This document shows, one piece after another, positions 1 to 5,079 of a stretch of DNA of 8,158 bases. The stretch comes from VBAS01 sp964444975 (GTDB taxonomy: Bacteria > Bacteroidota > Bacteroidia > Chitinophagales > Chitinophagaceae): assembly GCA_964444975.1 (NCBI GenBank), contig CAYUJD010000113.1, forward strand, positions 1 through 8,158. Direction: 5' to 3'. Positions within the stretch are counted from its first letter, which is position 1; the number at the start of each line of letters is the position of its first letter. Made by a program: the position numbers and the translations under genes. The notes under the pieces were generated by a model. The model was not told the DNA's origin. It searched no databases and saw only the letters and a list, made by a program, of their open reading frames with translations.

Positions 1-16
1 TCCTGTCGGGACTACC
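1..16 (+). tRNA. Possible 3' end of a tRNA (T-arm 3' half and acceptor strand), cut by the window edge
   Basis: The first 16 bases read like the 3' side of a T-stem followed by a seven-base acceptor strand (CGGGACT), a discriminator A and a partial CC. An intrinsic terminator begins five bases later, as is usual behind a tRNA gene. The anticodon and 5' half lie outside the window, so the isotype cannot be read. The alternative is the last codons of a protein: one frame stays open and stops inside the terminator hairpin at 41-43. The tRNA reading is preferred because of spacing and base pattern, but is not proven. Confidence 0.4.
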
Positions 17-20
17 TCAG

Positions 21-57
21 AGGACAAAATCAAAAAAAATTGATTTTGTCCTTTTTT
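21..57 (+). terminator. Strong rho-independent terminator
   Basis: A perfect 13-bp stem is formed by 21-33 and 40-52 around a six-base A loop, and a T-rich tract starts in the last stem base and continues through 57. It would end transcription coming from the left, probably of the tRNA-like gene at the window edge. The upstream A tract also makes it partly usable from the other strand. Confidence 0.85.
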
Positions 58-164
58 ATTTCCCCCGAAACCCTTGCCGTGCAACCTACACGAACTTTCT
101 ATAAGAAGATGTCCGGATATCCGGCAGGCATAAAACTGAGTTTGTTAGAAAAATTGCTCTTTGA

Positions 165-284
165 CATTTTGCTTTTGCAGCGCCTTTATTTAATGGCAAT
201 ATTGCAGCGATGGCAGTGAACATTCCAAAGCTCGGAGCAACGAAGGTTTACAATTATCATTACGACCAGCTGAACCGCATTTAC
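165..284 (+). pseudogene. Orphan fragment of an Rhs/YD-repeat protein
   Basis: The frame from 165 encodes about 40 residues that contain PLFNGNIAAMAVNIPKLG, then YNYHYDQLNRI. This is the pattern of the RHS-repeat/YD-repeat core found in many large Bacteroidota Rhs-type proteins, which form secreted or surface-bound shells around toxic C-terminal domains. There is an in-frame stop at 162, no start codon of its own, and the homology ends after NRI exactly where the inverted-repeat element starts. The frame then runs through the left arm and stops at 330. Intact Rhs proteins are usually well over a thousand residues, so this is a relic. No continuation of the Rhs frame is seen to the right of the element. 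Family assignment is by recognition of the motif, not by search. Confidence 0.7.
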
Positions 285-351
285 GCCGTTGTTGGTGTTC
301 CAATAATTTCGCTAACTAAAAGTATTCTCTAAACACCAACAACCGATTAAG
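280..351 (+). repeat. Left terminal inverted repeat with internal palindrome
   Basis: The first 21 bases match the right end perfectly in inverted orientation. Inside the arm, GTTGTTGGTGTT (288-299) and its exact reverse complement (332-343) form a 12-bp stem enclosing a 32-base loop. The region just inside (344-351, CCGATTAAG-like) again matches the right arm with one gap and one mismatch. The loop itself is poorly conserved between the arms, which suggests selection on the stem and ends rather than on the loop. Confidence 0.75.
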
Positions 352-391
352 ACAAGACAATTGCGAATAAAGCAGAGTATCTTCATGGTGC

Positions 392-911
392 ATGGCTGAA
401 ATCATCACTGAATACCCGCATTTTTTTTACGGCTACTAACCTGCAATGGAAAAAATTATTATCCCGGGATAAGTACAAATACGTGGTGGTGGAAAGCATG
501 AGATTTCTCGTAAACGACAAAAGGGTCATCATTTACGGTTTTGTGATTATGGAAAATCATAGACTTAGTATCTGGCATTTGCATGCAGAAAAAAAACGGG
601 ATGCGGTACAAAGAGATTTTCTGAAATATACTGCACAACAAATTAAAAAAGATATGGTCAGAAATCACCCGGAAGTGTTGAAAGATTACCGGGTAAATGC
701 CAAAGACCGGAAATTTCAATTTGGGGAAAGAAACCCGCTTTCGGTTGAGATATGGTCTGAAAAAGTGTTGGTTCAGAAACTGAAATATATTCATGAAAAT
801 CCTGTACGGGCCGGAGTTCGCCGTTATCCGGAAGATTATAAATTTTCATCAGCATTGTTATACAAGACAGGAACGGATAACTGGGGATTTCTGACACATT
901 ATCGTGATTAA
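392..911 (+). pseudogene. REP-associated/IS200-like Y1 transposase, frameshifted and with damaged HUH motif
   Basis: Starting at ATG 392 the protein begins MAEIITEYPHFF. A run of eight Ts (421-428) then shifts the frame by one base, and the rest follows from TATNLQWKKLL to the stop at 909-911. Joined, this gives about 172 residues, the normal size for small Bacteroidota Y1_Tnp (RAYT-like) proteins. The family's metal-binding HUH motif, normally seen as NHIHL in relatives, reads NHRLS here, so the second histidine (about residue 58, codon CTT at 564) is gone. The candidate catalytic tyrosine in YIHENPVRAG (about residue 132, codon 786-788) remains, as do the RDFLKYTAQQIK and GFLTHY blocks. A GTG at 483 could start a shorter frame, but this would drop the first conserved strand. 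Intact relatives cut and join single-stranded DNA at REP-type hairpins; this copy is very probably inactive. Confidence 0.8.
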
Positions 912-985
912 CTCAATCCGGTTATTGGTGTTTAAAGAATTAAACACGCATTTTTTTTGTATTTGAACACCAACAACGGCGTAAA
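912..985 (-). repeat. Right terminal inverted repeat with internal palindrome
   Basis: This arm is the inverted partner of 280-351. Its outer 21 bases (965-985) are a perfect match. Inside it, 921-932 and 966-977 pair in 11 of 12 positions around a loop of 33 bases, which mirrors the left arm's 12-bp stem and 32-base loop. The arm starts immediately after the transposase stop codon. Confidence 0.75.
928..958 (+). terminator. Possible intrinsic terminator of the transposase frame
   Basis: An 8-bp perfect stem (928-935 with 940-947, loop AGAA) is followed, after three bases, by eight Ts (951-958). The stem is AT-rich and overlaps the palindrome of the right element arm, so the same bases may serve both as a hairpin for transposition and as a transcription stop. 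The position, 16 bases behind the transposase stop codon, suits a terminator. Confidence 0.4.
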
Positions 986-1163
986 CGGGGGCAAAATTGT
1001 TGAGGTCTGCCTTCATCTTATTCTTTTGATTTTTTTTTTTGAACATCCCCGCCTGCGGCTTGGGGAAGCGCTTCCTTGTACTGTATCCCCAACATTTATC
1101 AATTATTCCAACCGCTTAACTTTTATTTTGTCCCGCCGGCTGGTTTTTGTTGTGGCTTACGTC

Positions 1164-1171
1164 TAAATTCG
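1164..1171 (+). promoter_or_regulatory. Weak candidate -7 promoter element for the first barrel gene
   Basis: TAAATTCG matches the Bacteroidota -7 consensus TAnnTTTG in all fixed positions but one and lies 18 bases before the start codon at 1190. T-rich TTTTTG (1144-1149) could be the upstream element, but the gap is shorter than the usual 19 or so bases. The second barrel gene has a similar TAnnTTCG. The rest of 986-1163 shows no gene; it holds a T10 run at 1031-1040 and short palindromes. Confidence 0.25.
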
Positions 1172-1189
1172 TACACTCATTAACTGTTT

Positions 1190-4072
1190 ATGAAAAAGCT
1201 TATCCTGCTCTTTTTCATTTTTCCTGCTGCTACGCTGGCAAATGCCCAGATCAGCGGCTCGGTAAAAGGCAAACTGGTTGACACCGCTGCCCGGCAACTG
1301 CTTACTGATGCCACCGTTTCTGTAATTCTCCTGAAAGATTCTTCGCTGGTAAGTTTTACCCTGTCGGATAAAAAGGGATTGTTTGAAATAAAAAATCTCG
1401 ACGCCGGCGATTACCTGCTGATGATTTCTTATACCGGCTATGAAAACTATAAAAAGCAATTCAGCATAACCGAAGGGAAAAAGATAGCCGATCTTGGCGA
1501 ACTCATTCTGCAGAAAGAATACAAAACACTCACCGGTGTGGTGGTGACGGATGAAGCTCCTGTAAAAGTGAGCGGCGACACCATCGCTTTCAAAGCCGAT
1601 GCATTTAAAACAAAACCTAATGCCACTACGGAAGACCTGCTGAAAAAACTGCCCGGCGTGCAGGTGCAGAAAGACGGCAGCATCAGCGCTATGGGCGAAA
1701 ATGTACAGAAGGTGCTGGTGGATGGCAAAGAATTTTTTGGCACCGACCCCAAGCTGGCCACCAAAAACATCACGGCCGAAATGGTGGACCAGATACAGGT
1801 ATTTGACGACATGAGTGAGCAGGCCAGGTTTACAAAGATTGACGATGGCAGCCGTTCAAAAACCATCAACATCAAACTGAAGAAAGATAAAAACAAAGGC
1901 GACTTTGGAAAACTGATGGCAGGCGCCGGCAGCGATGGCCGTTATGAAAGCAGTTTATCCCTTAATCATTTTCGTGGCAGCCGGCGGGTGTCTGTTTTAG
2001 CGGCAGCCAACAATACAAACAAACAGGGCTTTAGCTTCAGCGATATTATTTCTGCACAGGGCGGCATGGCGCAGTTCAGCCGTACAGCAGTTGGCGGCGC
2101 CGGTGGTGGATTTGGAGGAGGCGGTATGAGTGGTTTTGGCGGCGGCTTCAGCGGCTTTGGTGGTTTCGGTGGCACCGGAAGCGGCATCACCACATCAAGG
2201 TCAATCGGGGTAAATTACAATGACCAGTGGAATAGTAAAATTGATTTCCGCAGCAGTTATTTCTTTTCGCAGTCCGACAATCTTTTAAAGCAAAGCAGCT
2301 TCAGGGAAACTTATTTTCCCAACGACTCTGTTTCCCGTGCCAGTACGGAAAGCGAATCGGCCAACCGGAACCGCAATCACCGTTTCAATGTCCGCTGGGA
2401 GTATGCCATTGATTCCATGAACTCACTTTTGTACACCGCTAACCTGAACCTGCAACAGTCCGCAGGAAGATACAGCGACACTTCATTTACTTTTTCCGAT
2501 GCACTGAATGATTACCTTGCCGTGACCAGTAAAACAAGTAACAGGAATGAAAGAGATGGCATGAACTACAGCGGCGAACTGCTGTACCGGAGAAAATTTA
2601 AAAGGCCCGGCCGCACTTTTACCCTTGGCTGGCGAAACGGCCATAACGAAAGTGAATCAGAAAACAACAACATTGCCCCCACTACATTTTACAAGCCGGA
2701 TGGTTCCGTGCTTTTCAGCCGCAACCAAAACCAGGAAGGCACACAGGAAACAAGAGCCAATAATAATACGGTGAGCACTTCATACACCGAGCCGGTAGGA
2801 AAAAACAAACTCATCGAACTGAATTATGCGTACACCCACAACCGGAATATTTCCGACCGGGAAACGTATGATTACAACAGCCAGTCGGGAAAATATGATT
2901 TGCTGAACCTGCCGCAGACAAACTATTTTGAAAACACCAATACTTCCAGCCGCATCGGGTTCAACTATCGCCTGCAGGAAAAGAAATATAACTACCAGCT
3001 GGGTTTCGGGGTGCAGTTTACTGAGCTGGGCAGCCGGAGTGTGAGAGCGGCCACGGGCAAAGACACCAGCATCAGGCAACACTTCACTAACTTTTTTCCG
3101 ACAGCCAGTTTCAATTACAGTGTAAACCGCACCAAAAATTTCCGCTTCAACTACCGCGGCCGAACCAATGCACCCGGCATTACTCAACTGCAGGATGTGC
3201 CGGATGTGAGCAACCCGCTGCAGGTAAAAACCGGCAACCCAGCCCTGAAGCAGGAGTTTACCAGCAACTTCAATATCAACTACAGCACATTCAATATGCT
3301 TTCGTTCCGATTCTTTACCGGCAATATCAATGTGAGCACCACGGGTAATAAAATTGTAAACAGCATTGACTCGGTAAACAGGGCGGTTACCCTTACCAAA
3401 CCTGTAAACCTCGACGGGGCATACAATGTTTCAGCATTCACGTCAACAGGTTTCCCCATCAAAAAATTAAAAGGCAGCAACGTAAATTTTACCACCATCA
3501 TCAATTTCAACCGCGACGTGAGCATGGTGTATAAGGAAAAAAACCTGACAAAGCGCTGGCTGCTCACCCAGAATTTCGGTTTCAATTACAACAAAGACAA
3601 GTTCGATATGGGCATTACCGGCGGTATCACTTACAACAATGCCCGCTATACCCTGCAGCAAAACCTGAACACCGATTATTTTACCCAAACTTATACCGCT
3701 GATTTCAGTTACACTTTTAAAAAAGATGTGATCCTTTCCACCGACTTTGATTTGTTCATCAACTCAGGCCGCACTGAAGGATTTAACCAGAGCATCCCCA
3801 TGTGGAATGGGGGATTGTCGAAACAGTTTATGAAAAACAAGGCGGCTGAAGTAAAACTGATGGTTTATGATATACTGAACCAGAATAAATCCATTACCCG
3901 GACCATCGGCGATAATTATTTTGAAGATAACCGCAGCAATGTACTCCGCCGGTATGTGTTGCTCAGTTTTACTTACAACCTGAACCGGATGGCGGGGCGC
4001 AACCAGCAAATGCAGCTGCCGCAGAATATGCAGCGGATGATGGAGCGGGGCATGCGGCAGTTCCGCAATTAA
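1190..4072 (+). CDS. Outer-membrane beta-barrel family protein (TonB-receptor-like), paralogue 1
   Basis: This 960-aa protein starts with a clear signal peptide (MKKLILLFFIFPAATLANA, predicted cut before Q20). Residues about 22-112 are a carboxypeptidase-regulatory-like Ig-type domain (GSVKGKLVD...GLFEIKNLDAGDYLL). Residues about 115-240 are plug-like, with DLLKKLPGVQV, KVLVDGKEFFG and TINIKLKKDK. The remainder is a long barrel rich in alternating aromatic/polar strands. The family motif QLQDVPDVSNPL...GNPALKQE lies at about 666-689, and the terminal strand RRYVLLSFTYNLN ends near 932. A Met/Gln/Arg-rich tail of 28 residues follows the barrel. Family knowledge places such proteins (OMP_b-brl_3 type) in the outer membrane, where related TonB-dependent receptors import ligands. 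No TonB box was recognised and no substrate can be inferred. A glycine-rich stretch (about 302-332) is inserted before the barrel. ATG 1190 is chosen because it gives the signal peptide; no Shine-Dalgarno is seen, as usual in this phylum. Confidence 0.9.
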   Translation: MKKLILLFFIFPAATLANAQISGSVKGKLVDTAARQLLTDATVSVILLKDSSLVSFTLSDKKGLFEIKNLDAGDYLLMISYTGYENYKKQFSITEGKKIADLGELILQKEYKTLTGVVVTDEAPVKVSGDTIAFKADAFKTKPNATTEDLLKKLPGVQVQKDGSISAMGENVQKVLVDGKEFFGTDPKLATKNITAEMVDQIQVFDDMSEQARFTKIDDGSRSKTINIKLKKDKNKGDFGKLMAGAGSDGRYESSLSLNHFRGSRRVSVLAAANNTNKQGFSFSDIISAQGGMAQFSRTAVGGAGGGFGGGGMSGFGGGFSGFGGFGGTGSGITTSRSIGVNYNDQWNSKIDFRSSYFFSQSDNLLKQSSFRETYFPNDSVSRASTESESANRNRNHRFNVRWEYAIDSMNSLLYTANLNLQQSAGRYSDTSFTFSDALNDYLAVTSKTSNRNERDGMNYSGELLYRRKFKRPGRTFTLGWRNGHNESESENNNIAPTTFYKPDGSVLFSRNQNQEGTQETRANNNTVSTSYTEPVGKNKLIELNYAYTHNRNISDRETYDYNSQSGKYDLLNLPQTNYFENTNTSSRIGFNYRLQEKKYNYQLGFGVQFTELGSRSVRAATGKDTSIRQHFTNFFPTASFNYSVNRTKNFRFNYRGRTNAPGITQLQDVPDVSNPLQVKTGNPALKQEFTSNFNINYSTFNMLSFRFFTGNINVSTTGNKIVNSIDSVNRAVTLTKPVNLDGAYNVSAFTSTGFPIKKLKGSNVNFTTIINFNRDVSMVYKEKNLTKRWLLTQNFGFNYNKDKFDMGITGGITYNNARYTLQQNLNTDYFTQTYTADFSYTFKKDVILSTDFDLFINSGRTEGFNQSIPMWNGGLSKQFMKNKAAEVKLMVYDILNQNKSITRTIGDNYFEDNRSNVLRRYVLLSFTYNLNRMAGRNQQMQLPQNMQRMMERGMRQFRN

Positions 4073-4075
4073 AAT

Positions 4076-4104
4076 AAAAAAAGGCGACTGTAAACGGTCG
4101 CCTT
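4076..4104. terminator. Intrinsic terminator shared by convergent genes, strongest on the minus strand
   Basis: AAGGCGAC (4081-4088) pairs perfectly with GTCGCCTT (4097-4104), and two further inner pairs can form around a TAAA loop. On the minus strand the stem runs straight into a T tract (complement of the A run 4076-4082). On the plus strand only a weak AAATTTA follows. It sits 3 bases behind the stop of the first barrel gene and 29 bases behind the stop of the small minus-strand gene, so it can serve both, but its geometry favours the minus-strand gene. Confidence 0.85.
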
Positions 4105-4133
4105 AAATTTATAAAGTTGGGTTAGCGGTTGGG

Positions 4134-4295
4134 CTACTTTCTGCGGTAGTGGTACTTATGGGCGGCCAGCGACTGACCGGTAATAAGCACACCCAGAACA
4201 GAACGCAACAACCTTGCTACACTGAAAGAAGGCTTGTAATTATGCTTGTAAATTTTAGCCTCCTCATGTCCATGAACTATAACTCTGTTTTTCAT
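4134..4295 (-). CDS. Small basic protein of unknown function (53 aa)
   Basis: Read on the minus strand, ATG at 4295 opens a 53-codon frame ending in TAG at 4134. It begins MKNRVIVHGHEEAKIYKHNY and ends LAAHKYHYRRK. It holds six Lys, five Arg and five His against only two Glu, so it is strongly basic. Residues about 24-45 (FSVARLLRSVLGVLITGQSLAA) form a hydrophobic or amphipathic segment, possibly an interfacial helix, framed by basic, tyrosine- and histidine-bearing ends. It is not a typical cleavable signal peptide, because no charged N-terminus leads directly into the hydrophobic part. Support for a real gene: a strong hairpin with T tract lies 29 bases downstream on this strand, the frame fills an otherwise empty gap, and it diverges from the 191-aa gene across 103 bp. 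I do not recognise the family and propose no function. Confidence 0.6.
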   Translation of the reverse strand: MKNRVIVHGHEEAKIYKHNYKPSFSVARLLRSVLGVLITGQSLAAHKYHYRRK

Positions 4296-4398
4296 ACACG
4301 GATTTTTTTAAATAACGGATAAGTTTTCAAGAAAGTATCCAATAAAGTTAATTTAATATCTTTTATCTTGCAATACCTGTTTGTTAAAATTCTATCTT

Positions 4399-4974
4399 AT
4401 GAAGCAATACACCGCCATCCTGTTGCTGGTAATGTCAGCTTTTACCCGCCTTTCTGCACAAATCATCCCGGTAAAAAACAGCTTTCAAGCCGACCTCGCA
4501 CAAGTGATAAGTGATTATCCCAATCGTTTCAGACATCTTGCCGGCGAGCAACTGGCCGATAACCCGCAAACAATTGAATACAGCTGCAGTGTCACCGTGA
4601 AAGATGCTGTGAGCTGCAGGGTAATTAAATACAGTTCGGCAAGCCGGGATATCTATTCGTGGGAAGCGGTGATGATGATAACAGGTGAGTTTGATGAAGC
4701 ATCGAAAAAATTCCGCTCCCTCTACAATGCCATCCAGCACCTTTCGGTGGATATAAACGGGGCAAAAGCCATCTTTAAAGGAGAATACCGGCAGCCGGCC
4801 GAAGCAATGAAATTTACTTCCATTGTTTTTGATGCGCCTGATAAATATCCCGAATTAAAAAAACTGAAAGTAGAACTGCTGCTGCAGGCAGAAATGCTGG
4901 ACTGGAAAATAATCGTACTCGTGTACGAAAAAGAAAAGGAAGATGATGAACGAGGACCGCAAACAGACGGGTGA
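4399..4974 (+). CDS. Secreted periplasmic/surface protein of unknown function (191 aa)
   Basis: The protein starts MKQYTAILLLVMSAFTRLSAQ, a good Sec signal peptide with a cut expected around A-Q. ATG 4399 is preferred over an in-frame TTG at 4381, because the longer form would add six residues in front of a complete signal peptide. The mature part of about 170 residues is mixed alpha/beta in appearance, with QADLAQVISDYPNRFRHLAGE near the start, a central YSSASRDIYSWEAVMM block and a charged end (VYEKEKEDDERG). It has two cysteines (SCSV and SCRV, about 14 residues apart), which could form a disulfide. There is no lipobox and no further membrane segment. It resembles hypothetical secreted proteins I recall from Chitinophagaceae, without a known function. 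It lies 105 bp before the second barrel gene on the same strand, which allows a shared role at the cell surface, but no shared transcript is shown. Confidence 0.85.
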   Translation: MKQYTAILLLVMSAFTRLSAQIIPVKNSFQADLAQVISDYPNRFRHLAGEQLADNPQTIEYSCSVTVKDAVSCRVIKYSSASRDIYSWEAVMMITGEFDEASKKFRSLYNAIQHLSVDINGAKAIFKGEYRQPAEAMKFTSIVFDAPDKYPELKKLKVELLLQAEMLDWKIIVLVYEKEKEDDERGPQTDG

Positions 4975-4989
4975 CAGGCGGCCGTTTTG

Positions 4990-5026
4990 TTAACCTTCAT
5001 TAACCTAAATTCAACCCTGCTTAACC
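4990..5026 (+). promoter_or_regulatory. Phased TTAACC direct repeats, candidate operator upstream of the second barrel gene
   Basis: TTAACC occurs at 4990-4995, 5000-5005 and 5021-5026, with a one-base variant TTCAACC at 5010-5016, giving starts spaced 10, 10 and 11 bases apart. A further TTAACC stands at 5069-5074, close to the start codon. The array lies 54-90 bases before ATG 5080 and just upstream of a -7-like TATTTTCG. Direct repeats at one-helical-turn spacing are typical binding sites of OmpR/PhoB-type response regulators; the link to any particular regulator is inference. Confidence 0.4.
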
Positions 5027-5047
5027 GGCTGTATAATGCCGTAAGAA

Positions 5048-5055
5048 TATTTTCG
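5048..5055 (+). promoter_or_regulatory. Weak candidate -7 promoter element for the second barrel gene
   Basis: TATTTTCG fits TAnnTTTG in all but one fixed position and lies 24 bases before the ATG at 5080, a plausible leader length. No clear TTTG -33 element is present; instead the TTAACC array ends about 21 bases upstream, as expected for a promoter that depends on an activator. Confidence 0.3.
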
Positions 5056-5079
5056 TAGCAGAAAAAGATTAACCGGGCT

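Larger units (their letters stand above)
280..985 (+). mobile_element. 706-bp inverted-repeat element carrying a decayed IS200-like/REP-associated transposase
   Basis: The outermost 21 bases (280-300 and 965-985) are perfect inverted copies of each other. Weaker similarity extends the arms to about 351 on the left and 912 on the right. The interior is filled by one Y1-type transposase frame (392-911), whose stop codon abuts the right arm. No target-site duplication is seen: the bases outside are CGCA on the left and CGGG on the right. Lack of a duplication fits single-strand HUH/Y1 transposition, but long terminal inverted repeats are unusual for IS200-type elements. Inverted REP-like palindromes flanking a transposase resemble the arrangement described for REP-associated tyrosine transposases (RAYTs). 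The left end sits inside an rhs fragment, so the element or its repeats probably inserted into, or recombined with, an rhs gene. Confidence 0.65.

Noticed and set aside
113..124. 12-bp perfect palindrome CCGGATATCCGG
   Set aside because: It is isolated, with no neighbouring promoter or repeat copy in the window, so a function cannot be supported.
109..222. Short plus-strand frame beginning MSGYPAGIK
   Set aside because: It overlaps the rhs fragment out of frame; the rhs frame has recognisable motifs while this one has none.
1046..1075. GC-rich imperfect hairpin and the palindrome GGAAGCGCTTCC
   Set aside because: It has no T tract on either strand in the right place for a terminator and no second copy, so chance is not excluded.
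957..1166. 69-codon plus-strand frame covering the right element arm and the intergenic DNA
   Set aside because: It starts inside the inverted repeat, has low-complexity Leu/Phe-rich composition from T runs, and shows no recognisable family.
2093..2185. Possible tandem DNA repeat
   Set aside because: The repetition is of glycine codons with irregular spacing, not a regular DNA unit.
1966..2193. Minus-strand proline-rich frame opposite the first barrel gene
   Set aside because: It is the antisense of the glycine-rich stretch (GGC/GGT codons read as Pro), a shadow of the real gene.
4381..4398. Upstream TTG start for the 191-aa secreted protein
   Set aside because: ATG 4399 gives a complete, ordinary signal peptide; the extension adds residues without a typical N-terminal charge pattern.
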